Assembly (NCBI GenBank): GCA_037969175.1
Contig: JBBKWX010000149.1
Span: 1 to 44,069 of the forward strand
Direction of reading: 5' to 3'
Length of the DNA: 44,069 nucleotides
Origin: JBBKWX01 sp037969175
GTDB taxonomy: Bacteria > Bacteroidota > Bacteroidia > AKYH767-A > JBBKVM01
The stretch's first letter is position 1. Every line of letters starts with the position of its first letter. The notes under the pieces are model-generated. The model did no database searches. It saw only the letters and a program-made list of their open reading frames with translations, and was not told the DNA's origin. Below are positions 16,073 through 24,047 of the stretch, in pieces. The position numbers and the translations under genes are program-made.

Positions 16073-16931
16073 TATTAAGCCGGATATTTCAATTCTTGAC
16101 GATTCCGTCAGGTTTAATCCGGATCAATCCTTTGATTTAGCCCTTCAGCTTGATGCTGACGGGCTTTCTTTTAGTATCCTGGATAAAAAAAGAAATTGTT
16201 TCTGTGCTCTGGTAAAATATTCATTTGGAAAATATTCTACAGAAGAAAAGAAAGAAGAAGCCATTTCAATTATTCTTGCCGAAGATCCAATTTTAAATGA
16301 TATCCGTTTCAATGATGTTTCACTGAGTTATGGAAATTCACCGGCTGCCCTGGTTCCGGAAGCGGTTTTTAATCCTGACGATTCCAGAAAATATCTCTCC
16401 TTTAATCAACATGTGTCTGAAGGAACGGAAATTTATATTGATAAATTAAAAGCAGCAGAGGCGGTCAATGTATTTTCTGTAGAAGATCAGATTATTAGTT
16501 TGATCAAGGAAAAGTTTTCACAGATAAAAATACATCACAGGTCTTCCGGTTTGATTGAGAGTTTATTATTTCAATATAGAAGTGAAAGCTCCAAGATTGC
16601 CATTGTAAATATTGGACAAAAACAATTTGAATTGGTAGTCACCCAAGGCAAGGACCTTGTTTATTATAATTCATTCAATTATCAGACACCTGAAGATGTC
16701 ATCTACCACATCTTATTTGTTTGTGAACAGATGGATATGAATCCAACTTCTTTTTCATTGATGCTGACCGGAGAGATCAACAGGCATGCTTCGATCTACG
16801 AGTTGATAACACGTTATATTAAAAACGTAAAATTTTCAGAACGAAATCCTGCATTTGATTATTCTTTTTCATTGAAGGAAATTCCTTCTCATTCATCCTA
16901 TTCCTTGTTTGCACAAGGCTTATGCGTATAA
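16041..16931 (+). CDS. DUF3822-family protein
   Basis: This 296-residue protein matches my memory of DUF3822, a Bacteroidota family usually found next to rsmD. The fold looks like an actin/ASKHA-type ATPase: DQSFDLALQLDADGLSFSILD near the N-terminus, SSKIAIVNIGQKQFELVV in the middle and a second half with LMLTGEI. The biochemical role is unknown. The ATG at 16041 overlaps the previous gene; a second in-frame ATG at 16053 is an alternative. The 3' end overlaps rsmD by 10 bases, so three genes in a row are coupled. No signal peptide is present, hence cytoplasmic. Confidence 0.75.
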   Translation: MNLRMPETGNSIKPDISILDDSVRFNPDQSFDLALQLDADGLSFSILDKKRNCFCALVKYSFGKYSTEEKKEEAISIILAEDPILNDIRFNDVSLSYGNSPAALVPEAVFNPDDSRKYLSFNQHVSEGTEIYIDKLKAAEAVNVFSVEDQIISLIKEKFSQIKIHHRSSGLIESLLFQYRSESSKIAIVNIGQKQFELVVTQGKDLVYYNSFNYQTPEDVIYHILFVCEQMDMNPTSFSLMLTGEINRHASIYELITRYIKNVKFSERNPAFDYSFSLKEIPSHSSYSLFAQGLCV

Positions 16932-17455
16932 TTAGCGGGAAACATAAAGGCAGACTTTTGCACCCCCCTGCAAATATGCCGGCAAGACCTACGACAGATT
17001 TTGCTAAAACCGGCTTGTTTAACATCATCAATAACAGATTTAATATTGATCAACTAAGCATATTGGATCTATATGCAGGAACAGGGGCTATAGGGCTGGA
17101 ATTCCTTTCAAGAGGTGCAGAGAAAGTAACTTTTATTGAGCAGGATCGTGTGTGCAGTAAATTCATTCAAGACACCTTGACAAAACTTGAAATGAAAAGC
17201 GGAACGTTGATCGCTACGGAAGTTGAGAAATTTCTTGGATCTTGTAATCAGAAGTTTGATTTGATCTTTGCAGATCCTCCTTATGCAAAATGTGATCCCG
17301 GGAAATTGTTGACATTGATAAACAATAATAATTTGTTGAATGATGATGGATTACTGATCATTGAGCATGCAAAAGAATTATCAACCCTGACCGAAGAGTT
17401 AGGCGCAGAAGTAAGAAGCTATGGAGGAAGTAGTTTCAGTTTCTTTCAATATTGA
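16922..17455 (+). CDS. rsmD: 16S rRNA (guanine966-N2)-methyltransferase
   Basis: This 177-residue enzyme methylates G966 of 16S rRNA in the small subunit. The start MRIISGKHKGRLL and the RPTTDFAKTGLFNII segment are typical of RsmD. SAM binds at DLYAGTGAIGLE (49-60), and the catalytic ADPPY motif is at 117-121. It overlaps the DUF3822 gene by 10 bases and precedes coaD by 41 bases; rsmD-coaD pairing is common across bacteria. Length is normal and no key residue is missing. Confidence 0.94.
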   Translation: MRIISGKHKGRLLHPPANMPARPTTDFAKTGLFNIINNRFNIDQLSILDLYAGTGAIGLEFLSRGAEKVTFIEQDRVCSKFIQDTLTKLEMKSGTLIATEVEKFLGSCNQKFDLIFADPPYAKCDPGKLLTLINNNNLLNDDGLLIIEHAKELSTLTEELGAEVRSYGGSSFSFFQY

Positions 17456-17473
17456 ACTGATCAAATAGATTTA

Positions 17474-17481
17474 TATCTTTA
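17474..17481 (+). promoter_or_regulatory. Weak -7 box before coaD
   Basis: TATCTTTA differs from TAnnTTTG only at the last base and lies 15 bases before the coaD TTG start. It may give coaD its own promoter within the block. Confidence 0.35.
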
Positions 17482-17496
17482 ATAAAAATACAAGGA

Positions 17497-17964
17497 TTGG
17501 AAAAGACAGCATTATTTCCGGGTTCATTTGATCCATTCACTATTGGTCATTACGATATTGTTGTAAGAAATCTTTCCTTGTTTGACAAGATCATAATAGG
17601 AATTGGTAAGCACAGCACAAAGAACTATTTATTCAGTCCGGAACAAAGAAAATCACAAATTCAATCCGTCTTTAAAGATCTTCCATCAATTGAAGTACAG
17701 TTATATGATGGGCTTACAGTAAATTTTTGCAAGCAGTCTGGTGCTTCATTCATATTGAGAGGGGTAAGGAATTCTGTTGATTTTGAATATGAAGCAGCGA
17801 TAGCAAGGATGAATCACTCCATGGAAAATTCGGTAGAAACGATTCTTATCACTTCAAGACCGGAATTCTGTGCTATATCTTCAACTATTGTCAGGGAAAT
17901 TTGGAAAAGCGGTGGAAATATCAAGCAATTTCTTCCTCCCGGGATGGTCCTTGAAGGGAACTGA
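17497..17964 (+). CDS. coaD: Pantetheine-phosphate adenylyltransferase
   Basis: This 155-residue enzyme carries out the fourth step of CoA synthesis, transferring AMP to 4'-phosphopantetheine. The start MEKTALFPGSFDPFTIGHYD contains the T/HxGH nucleotide-binding motif (TIGH), with a FILRGVRNSVDFEYE segment mid-protein and the ISSTIVREIWKSGG motif near the end. TTG at 17497 must be the start, because no ATG or GTG lies in frame upstream before a stop and the motif begins only a few residues later. An AAGGA precedes it closely. Its last 44 bases overlap the nudix gene on the other strand. Confidence 0.93.
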   Translation: MEKTALFPGSFDPFTIGHYDIVVRNLSLFDKIIIGIGKHSTKNYLFSPEQRKSQIQSVFKDLPSIEVQLYDGLTVNFCKQSGASFILRGVRNSVDFEYEAAIARMNHSMENSVETILITSRPEFCAISSTIVREIWKSGGNIKQFLPPGMVLEGN

Positions 17965-18577
17965 ATCTGGCATACTCGTCAACAACATCGCAAATAGCCG
18001 GAAAGGATAAAGGGCGCAGTTTTTCAAATTCTTCAAGATCCACCCATTGGATCTCTGTAATGCCTTCGTCAGTTTGCGGTATTAATTTCTGATCATTTTC
18101 TGCAAACATTAGAAACCAATCTGTACGTTTCAAGCATTCTTTATTTTTCATTTTATAGGTATGAAACGTAATTGCGATCTCAGAAATATCGGGGCTAACC
18201 TGAATACCTGTTTCTTCCAGAACCTCTCTGATAGCAGCCACTTCAGTTTCTTCTCCATTATCGATCTTGCCTTTTGGGAGATCCCATTTACCATTTCTAT
18301 AGATCATCAGAAAGCGGGAAGAATTGTCGATCACAATCCCACCGGCAGCAAAGATAGGTTTGTATTTTAGTCTTAGTATTTCAAAGATCTCTTCGGGTTT
18401 GGCTATAGTAAATGCTCCGGAAATATTTTTGGTTTCGTCATAAAATGAATCAATAATTTCTAAAAGGTTTACCGGAAAGTGAATATCTACACATACATAG
18501 TCTTCACATCCTGCTGGTAGAATTTCCAATTCAGACAAGACGAGCAAGGTCTTGTGATCAAAATATATCTTGTTCAT
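17921..18577 (-). CDS. NUDIX hydrolase
   Basis: The 218-residue protein has a full Nudix box at 103-125 (G, five residues, E, then REVLEETGI), which binds the divalent metal and cleaves nucleoside diphosphate-linked compounds. The preceding FLMIYRNGKWDLPKGKID is typical. An N-terminal extension of about 75 residues, found in Bacteroidota homologues as far as I recall, has no assigned role. Substrate is unknown. It runs antiparallel to coaD with a 44-base tail-to-tail overlap and is divergent from pyrE. Confidence 0.88.
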   Translation of the reverse strand: MNKIYFDHKTLLVLSELEILPAGCEDYVCVDIHFPVNLLEIIDSFYDETKNISGAFTIAKPEEIFEILRLKYKPIFAAGGIVIDNSSRFLMIYRNGKWDLPKGKIDNGEETEVAAIREVLEETGIQVSPDISEIAITFHTYKMKNKECLKRTDWFLMFAENDQKLIPQTDEGITEIQWVDLEEFEKLRPLSFPAICDVVDEYARFSSLQGPSREEEIA

Positions 18578-18662
18578 AAACTAACAGTTTGTTTCTAAGC
18601 TTGATAATCAAAAGACTCAAAGTTAAATTCAATCAAACTTTTTAGGCCTGCATGAATATAGA

Positions 18663-18670
18663 TATATTTG
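18663..18670 (+). promoter_or_regulatory. -7 promoter box at the pyrE start
   Basis: TATATTTG is a perfect consensus box only 4 bases before the pyrE ATG at 18675. The expected transcription start would fall on or next to the start codon, giving a leaderless message. Confidence 0.65.
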
Positions 18671-18674
18671 CAAT

Positions 18675-19346
18675 ATGGTAAGAGATGAGGTAGCAGAAAA
18701 GATAGCAGAATCGTTATTGCAGATCCGAGCAGTAAAATTGGCAAAGCCGGTAGGGTCTGAGGTTTATACCTGGGCATCGGGTTGGAAGTCGCCTATATAT
18801 TGCGACAATCGAATTACATTGTCATACCCGAAGATCCGGACATACATCAGACAGCAATTGGTGACCCTTCTGGAAAAATCGTTTGGAAAGCCGGATGTTA
18901 TAGCCGGTGTTGCCACAGGCGCAATTGCTCAGGGAGTTCTCGTTGCTGAAGCGATGGGCCTGCCTTTTATCTATGTACGTCCACAGGCAAAGGCTCATGG
19001 TATGGGTAACCAAATTGAAGGGGAATTAAAGAAAGGACAGCGTGTTGTTGTGATAGAAGACCTGATAAGCACCGGGAAAAGCAGTTTGGCGGCAGTAGAG
19101 GCATTGAGGGCAGCAGGTGCAGAAGTGAAAGGAATGGTTGCCATATTTACTTATGGTTTTGATGAAGCAAAATCAAATTTTAAAAAATCAAAAGTGTCAT
19201 TGGTCACATTAAGTAATTATGATGTGTTGATACAACAAGCCGTTTTGGAGAACCAAATCTCTGAGAAGGATCTGCCTTCTTTAAAAGAATGGAGAAAGAA
19301 TCCATCAAGCTGGGGGCAAGAGGAACACTCAACTAATCTTAAGTAA
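18675..19346 (+). CDS. pyrE: Orotate phosphoribosyltransferase
   Basis: This enzyme joins orotate and PRPP to make OMP in de novo pyrimidine synthesis. The 223-residue sequence has TWASGWKSPIYCDNR near residues 32-46, QAKAHGMGNQIEG with the catalytic-loop Lys at about 104-116, and the PRPP motif EDLISTGKS at 128-136. The start at 18675 fits the family's N-terminal length. The -7 box ends just 4 bases upstream, so the message is probably leaderless or nearly so. An SRPBCC-family gene follows after 1 base and is cotranscribed. Confidence 0.94.
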   Translation: MVRDEVAEKIAESLLQIRAVKLAKPVGSEVYTWASGWKSPIYCDNRITLSYPKIRTYIRQQLVTLLEKSFGKPDVIAGVATGAIAQGVLVAEAMGLPFIYVRPQAKAHGMGNQIEGELKKGQRVVVIEDLISTGKSSLAAVEALRAAGAEVKGMVAIFTYGFDEAKSNFKKSKVSLVTLSNYDVLIQQAVLENQISEKDLPSLKEWRKNPSSWGQEEHSTNLK

Positions 19347-19347
19347 G

Positions 19348-19752
19348 ATGACCAGAATAGAAAGTGAAGAGTTGGTAATAAGGAAAGCATCGTCTGAAAT
19401 ATTTTCTGATCTGAGCGACTTTAATAATTTTGAAAAGATCATGCCAGAGCAAGTGGTGAATTGGCAGAGTACCCCCGATGCCTGTACTTTTACCATTAAA
19501 AATATGGCGAGTTTGGGAATGCGTATCAAAGAGAAAACCCCGAACAGTAAAATCGTTATTGAACGAGAAGGTAAAGCTCCTTTTGATTTCGTGCTTTATA
19601 TTGATATCGCAGATGTGGGTGATGGAATGAGCAATTTGAAATTAGCTTTTGATGCTGATCTGAATCCATTCTTGAAAATGATGGCTGAAAAACCCTTGAA
19701 GAATTTCCTCAATCTGTTAGTGAGCAGATATCAGGAAATTAATGCAGGATAA
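19348..19752 (+). CDS. SRPBCC-fold hydrophobic ligand-binding protein
   Basis: This 134-residue cytoplasmic protein resembles the START/SRPBCC superfamily: IRKASSEIFSDLSDFNNFEKI at the start, then alternating beta strands, and a C-terminal helix LKMMAEKPLKNFLNLLVSRY that would close the ligand cavity. Function and ligand are unknown. It begins 1 base after pyrE and ends 2 bases before the stop of convergent birA. This position next to pyrE is one I associate with several Bacteroidota genomes. The match rests on pattern and length, not on catalytic residues. Confidence 0.75.
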   Translation: MTRIESEELVIRKASSEIFSDLSDFNNFEKIMPEQVVNWQSTPDACTFTIKNMASLGMRIKEKTPNSKIVIEREGKAPFDFVLYIDIADVGDGMSNLKLAFDADLNPFLKMMAEKPLKNFLNLLVSRYQEINAG

Positions 19753-19754
19753 AT

Positions 19755-20516
19755 TTATAAATAGCGTACTTCCTTTGTGGAAAACATTCTAAAGTCTCCA
19801 CACTCATCTTCTATTCTGATCTGACCGGAATTTGAAACACCGGTGATTCGGCCTTTGAAGATTCCTGAACTATCTTCGAAGGAATGCCAGTCGGACATGC
19901 GATAGATTTTCGATAAGTATTCAGTTTCAATTTCCTTTAGTTTTCCTGAGTGTAATTGTAAATATCTTTTTTCCAGAAAGCTGCATAAGTCCGCAATAAC
20001 CTTAGATGTATTAAATTCTAAACCACTGGAAAGTTTTAATGATGTAGCTGAATCCAAATTCTCAGGAAACTGCGTTTGATTGATATTTAAACCAATACCA
20101 ACGACTGAATATTGGAGAGCTTCTTTTCTGATGCTATTTTCGATCAAGACTCCGCCAATTTTGTATTCTTGACTCATCAGATCATTTGGCCATTTTATTT
20201 TAGGATCCGGTATCTGGCAATACACAAGAAGATCATGAATCGCTAGTGAAATGGCTTGACTTAACGAGAACTGTTGAGATGGACTCAAATTCTTTGGATT
20301 GAGTAGTAAGCTCATTGTAAGACTATCACCCGGTTTTGAGATCCAGCTATTTCCTCTTTGACCTCTGCCTTCAGTTTGGTTTCTTGCAATTACAATCGTC
20401 CCTTCAGGCAAGCTTTCTATTTGGAGCCTTTGGTTAAGCCATGTATTTGTTGAAGGAAGGGATTCAAAAACGATCACCTTTTTTCCAACGAAAAGTGTAT
20501 TTCGAATTTCATGCAT
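19755..20516 (-). CDS. birA: Biotin--[acetyl-CoA-carboxylase] ligase
   Basis: This enzyme activates biotin as biotinyl-AMP and attaches it to the biotin carboxyl carrier protein. The 253-residue form has no N-terminal DNA-binding domain, so it is a ligase only (class I). Seen in the sequence are the ESLPSTNTWL start of the catalytic domain, the biotinyl-AMP loop GRGQRGNSW at 50-58, KWPNDLM near 109 and GGVLIEN shortly after. The longer reading from 20522 uses a TTG that lies inside the -7 box; the ATG at 20516 is preferred. That leaves only 3 bases between box and start, suggesting a leaderless message. Confidence 0.92.
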   Translation of the reverse strand: MHEIRNTLFVGKKVIVFESLPSTNTWLNQRLQIESLPEGTIVIARNQTEGRGQRGNSWISKPGDSLTMSLLLNPKNLSPSQQFSLSQAISLAIHDLLVYCQIPDPKIKWPNDLMSQEYKIGGVLIENSIRKEALQYSVVGIGLNINQTQFPENLDSATSLKLSSGLEFNTSKVIADLCSFLEKRYLQLHSGKLKEIETEYLSKIYRMSDWHSFEDSSGIFKGRITGVSNSGQIRIEDECGDFRMFSTKEVRYL

Positions 20517-20519
20517 GGT

Positions 20520-20527
20520 CAAAGATA
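20520..20527 (-). promoter_or_regulatory. -7 promoter box at the birA start
   Basis: The minus strand reads TATCTTTG, a perfect consensus box, followed by ACC and the birA ATG. The predicted transcription start coincides with the start codon. Confidence 0.65.
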
Positions 20528-20580
20528 CTATTCAAACGATATTCATTTAATTCCTTGACCTGTTTATGAGGGAATATGCT

Positions 20581-20588
20581 TATTTTTG
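20581..20588 (+). promoter_or_regulatory. -7 promoter box for rsfS
   Basis: TATTTTTG matches TAnnTTTG and lies 17 bases before the rsfS ATG at 20606. A TTG at 20555-20557 is a somewhat distant -33 candidate. Confidence 0.55.
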
Positions 20589-20605
20589 TTCTGAAAGATT
20601 ATTGA

Positions 20606-21001
20606 ATGAGCAAAAGGATCAGCAAGCACCAGGATATAGATAGATTTAATGTGACTGACATTCTGGCAAATGCTATTATTGAAGGGATGCAGGAGAAGAA
20701 AGCGTCTGACATTGTTAGCCTTGATCTTAGAAATGTAGAGAATTCCATTGCAGATATTTTCATTATTTGTCATGCCGAATCAAGGGTGCATGTGGAAGCA
20801 ATAGCGCGCTCTGTGGAAGAATTTGTTTTTAAGTTCCTTCAACAAGAGCCGGAACATAAAGAAGGGAGAGAAAACGCAGAATGGATATTACTGGATTATT
20901 TTGATGTCGTTGTTCATGTTTTTATAAAGGAAAAAAGAGATTATTACAATCTCGAATCCTTATGGGGAGATGGTGAATTACAACAAATAGCTCAATCCTA
21001 A
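20606..21001 (+). CDS. rsfS: Ribosomal silencing factor RsfS
   Basis: This 131-residue protein binds bL14 and blocks subunit joining when nutrients are scarce. The core is typical: ASDIVSLDLRNVENSIADIF, FIICHAESRVHVEAIARSVEE, and the acidic/aromatic ending WILLDYFDVVVHVFIKEKRDYYNLESLWGD described here in parts (WILLDYFDVVVHVF, then YYNLESLWGD). Length and motif order are normal. It is divergent from birA and 99 bases upstream of ftsH, the common Bacteroidota arrangement. Confidence 0.93.
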   Translation: MSKRISKHQDIDRFNVTDILANAIIEGMQEKKASDIVSLDLRNVENSIADIFIICHAESRVHVEAIARSVEEFVFKFLQQEPEHKEGRENAEWILLDYFDVVVHVFIKEKRDYYNLESLWGDGELQQIAQS

Positions 21002-21100
21002 ACAATATACTGAGAGAATCTGCGTCAAAAGGGCAGATAAAATTGAATTAAAAGCCAGTGGCATAAACTTTGACCATTCCGGGCGCATTTTACAACAAAC

Positions 21101-23179
21101 ATGAGCGAATCAAAAAACAATAGTAGCGGGAATAATGCAGGTGGAAAACCCGGAAGTCCTAAATCGAAATTTGGATTTAATTTTTACTGGATTTATGGGA
21201 TCGTTCTGGTTCTGTTGATCGCAACTCAATTAATGAATTGGGGAGGGGATCCAAAAGAAATAAGTGAACAACAGTTTTTTAACACGATGTTTTCTAAGGG
21301 AGATGTCGAAAAAATTGTGATCAAGAATAAAGAGTCTGCTGAGATCTTTATCAAGAAAGAAAGATTGAATGATGATGAATACAAAGATATTGGTACCAAG
21401 GCTTACGGAAACGTTGAGAATACAGGTCCTCATTTTCGTTTTACTATCCTTTCAATAGATAATTTCCAGAAAAAACTGGATGAAGCTCAAGTTGAAGTTG
21501 CAGGGGCTGACAGAGTGCCGGTCATAGCTGATAATGAATCCAGAAATTATTGGGATATATTACTTAGCTGGATGTTGCCATTGATGATCATTGTCATTTT
21601 CTGGATCTTCATCATGCGTCGTATGGGTGGCGGTGGAGGTGGGAGCCAGATATTTAATATTGGAAAATCCAAAGCCACTTTATTTGATAAAGATCTCCAT
21701 GTGAAAGTGACATTCAATGATGTTGCCGGATTAGAAGAGGCTAAAGTTGAAGTAATGGAGATCGTTGATTTCCTGAAAACACCTAAAAAATATACTGCAT
21801 TGGGAGGTAAAATACCTCGCGGTGCCTTGCTGGTTGGCCCTCCGGGAACCGGAAAAACCTTACTTGCAAAAGCAGTTGCCGGGGAAGCTCAGGTACCTTT
21901 TTTCTCATTGTCAGGTAGTGATTTTGTAGAGATGTTTGTAGGTGTAGGAGCAAGTAGAGTAAGGGATCTTTTCAAACAAGCAAAAGAAAAAGCACCAAGT
22001 ATTATTTTCATTGATGAAATAGATGCCATTGGACGTGCCAGGGGAAAGGCTCCATCATTCAGTGCAAATGATGAAAGAGAAAGCACATTGAATCAGTTGC
22101 TTACTGAGATGGATGGATTTGGTTCCAACAGCGGAGTTATCATTCTGGCTGCAACCAACCGTGCAGATGTATTGGATCGCGCTTTACTTCGTCCGGGCAG
22201 ATTTGACAGACAAATATTTGTAGAATTACCTGATCTTAATGGCAGGAAAGAAATATTCCAGGTTCATTTGAAGCCATTGAAGTTAAGCGAAGGAGTAGAA
22301 GTTAATTTCCTTGCAAAGCAAACACCGGGATTCTCAGGAGCGGATATCGCAAACTTATGTAATGAAGCTGCTTTGATCGCTGCCAGACACAACAAAAAGG
22401 CAATAGAGAAACAAGATTTTCTTGATGCAGTAGATAGAATCATTGGTGGACTGGAAAAGAAAAACAAGATCATTTCCAAGCATGAGAAAGATGTTATTGC
22501 GTTTCACGAATCGGGACATGCATCTGTATCCTGGTTATTGGAACATGCACATCCATTGGTAAAAGTAACCATAGTACCTCGTGGAAATTCTTTGGGAGCA
22601 GCTTGGTATTTGCCGGAAGAAAGAAGTATCACTACAAAAGAACAGATCCTTGATGAGATCTGTGCTGCACTCGGAGGAAGAGCAGCTGAAGAGGTGATCT
22701 TCGGAGCCATTTCGACCGGTGCGTTGAGTGATCTGGAGAAAGTTACTAAGCAAGCTTATGCTATGGTAACAGTATTCGGTTTAAATGAGAAGCTTGGGAA
22801 TATCAGTTATTATGATTCAAGTGGCAGTCAGGAATATAATTTCAATAAGCCATACAGCGAGAAAACAGCTGAGATCATAGATGAAGAAGTTCATAAATTG
22901 ATTGAAACTGCATATATCAGAGCAAAAGAACTGCTTTCGGCACATAAAGAGCAGCTTAGAATTCTTGCTAAGAAATTATTAGTTAAAGAAGTAATTTTCA
23001 AAGAGGATCTCATAGAGATCTTTGGAAAGCGCCCTTGGGCAGATAAAGATGATATTTTGATCGGAGCAGAACCGGATACGATTGAATCGCCTAAATTAAA
23101 TGGTACGGAAAATACAGGTGCTGATGATTCTGTATCACCTACACCAGACGCTAATCCGGAAACTCCCTCTGTCAACTAG
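21101..23179 (+). CDS. ftsH: ATP-dependent zinc metalloprotease FtsH
   Basis: This inner-membrane AAA protease degrades unassembled membrane proteins and short-lived regulators. The 692-residue chain has a transmembrane helix at about 27-46, a periplasmic domain, and a second helix at about 152-171. A Gly-rich turn (RRMGGGGGGS) precedes the AAA domain: Walker A GPPGTGKT 246-253, Walker B IIFIDE 301-306 and the second region of homology at 351-370. The zinc site HESGH is at 469-473. An Asp/Glu-rich disordered tail ends in repeated Pro/Asn/Thr. Both TM helices and all catalytic residues are present. The LUD-domain gene follows 11 bases after the stop, so this is one operon with cdsA. Confidence 0.96.
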   Translation: MSESKNNSSGNNAGGKPGSPKSKFGFNFYWIYGIVLVLLIATQLMNWGGDPKEISEQQFFNTMFSKGDVEKIVIKNKESAEIFIKKERLNDDEYKDIGTKAYGNVENTGPHFRFTILSIDNFQKKLDEAQVEVAGADRVPVIADNESRNYWDILLSWMLPLMIIVIFWIFIMRRMGGGGGGSQIFNIGKSKATLFDKDLHVKVTFNDVAGLEEAKVEVMEIVDFLKTPKKYTALGGKIPRGALLVGPPGTGKTLLAKAVAGEAQVPFFSLSGSDFVEMFVGVGASRVRDLFKQAKEKAPSIIFIDEIDAIGRARGKAPSFSANDERESTLNQLLTEMDGFGSNSGVIILAATNRADVLDRALLRPGRFDRQIFVELPDLNGRKEIFQVHLKPLKLSEGVEVNFLAKQTPGFSGADIANLCNEAALIAARHNKKAIEKQDFLDAVDRIIGGLEKKNKIISKHEKDVIAFHESGHASVSWLLEHAHPLVKVTIVPRGNSLGAAWYLPEERSITTKEQILDEICAALGGRAAEEVIFGAISTGALSDLEKVTKQAYAMVTVFGLNEKLGNISYYDSSGSQEYNFNKPYSEKTAEIIDEEVHKLIETAYIRAKELLSAHKEQLRILAKKLLVKEVIFKEDLIEIFGKRPWADKDDILIGAEPDTIESPKLNGTENTGADDSVSPTPDANPETPSVN

Positions 23180-23190
23180 AAAAATGCTTT

Positions 23191-23841
23191 ATGGACGAAA
23201 GCACTACCAGAGAAAAAATACTTAAGAAGATCCGGAAAGCTCTTATTCATAAGACCAAGGGTCCTTCAGGTATAATAGAACTTGAACGTTCTGTATATAT
23301 GCCCGGTGATGATCTTTTAGAATTGCAATTTGCTCAGGAATTTTTGAGTGCAGGTGGGATTTTCGTTTTTTGCTCATCAGAACGTGAGTTGGCTGAGCAA
23401 CTTTCAGGATTAAGTGATCAGAAAGGCTGGGCTGATTTTTGGTGCAAAGAGGAAAGTTTATCCGCTGTTCTGAGTGATTTTGGAATCAATATATCCGAAA
23501 ATTTTAATACCAAGACTTCAACGGATCCCGCAATAACTTTATGTGAAGCATTAATTTCCAGAACAGGGAGTGTCTTGGTTTCATCCAAACAAAAATCCGG
23601 CAGATCGGGGGCTTCCTTTCCGGATCATCATATCGTTGTTGCATATACTTCACAGTTGGTATCTGATATCAAGGATGGCATCAATTTGATCAAAACCAAA
23701 TATGGAAATCAGATCCCCTCTATGGTTACTTTGGTCACAGGTCCCAGCAGGACAGCAGATATTGAAAAGACCCTGGTCCTGGGTGCTCATGGACCTAAAG
23801 AAATTTATGTATTTTTGATTGATGACAGTAATCTTTCCTGA
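23191..23841 (+). CDS. LUD-domain (LutC-like) protein
   Basis: The 216-residue protein is related to LutC/YkgG. The C-terminal half carries the LUD-type sequence: ALISRTGSVLVSSKQKSGRS, FPDHHIVVAYTSQLV and VTLVTGPSRTADIEKTLVLG, where the GPSRTADIE motif is diagnostic. In true lactate utilisation LutC works with LutA and LutB, neither of which is here. As a solitary copy in the ftsH-cdsA operon its function is uncertain. Its stop shares one base with the start of the next gene. Confidence 0.85.
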   Translation: MDESTTREKILKKIRKALIHKTKGPSGIIELERSVYMPGDDLLELQFAQEFLSAGGIFVFCSSERELAEQLSGLSDQKGWADFWCKEESLSAVLSDFGINISENFNTKTSTDPAITLCEALISRTGSVLVSSKQKSGRSGASFPDHHIVVAYTSQLVSDIKDGINLIKTKYGNQIPSMVTLVTGPSRTADIEKTLVLGAHGPKEIYVFLIDDSNLS

Positions 23842-24047
23842 TGGAAAATGATTGGATCTGTATATATTCATCTATCTATCAGCACAAGGTTGAGATAGTT
23901 AAAGCTGTGTTAGAGGATAATAGTATCACATCGGTTATTATGAACAAGCAGGATTCTGCTTATACATCAATTGGGGAGATCGAACTTTATGTCAATGCGG
24001 ATAATGAAGTACTTTCTCGGTTTTTAATCTCGGAAAATTCTTTGTGA
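23841..24047 (+). CDS. DUF2007-family small protein
   Basis: The 68-residue protein resembles DUF2007 (putative signal-transducing protein): an alpha-beta unit with IYSSIYQHKVEIVKAVLEDN and a later IGEIELYVNADNEVLSRFLI. It has no membrane segment or Cys. Biochemical role is unknown; members are often fused to or near membrane proteins. The start codon overlaps the LUD stop by 1 base and its stop overlaps the cdsA GTG start by 4 bases, so it is tightly coupled between them. Confidence 0.75.
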   Translation: MENDWICIYSSIYQHKVEIVKAVLEDNSITSVIMNKQDSAYTSIGEIELYVNADNEVLSRFLISENSL

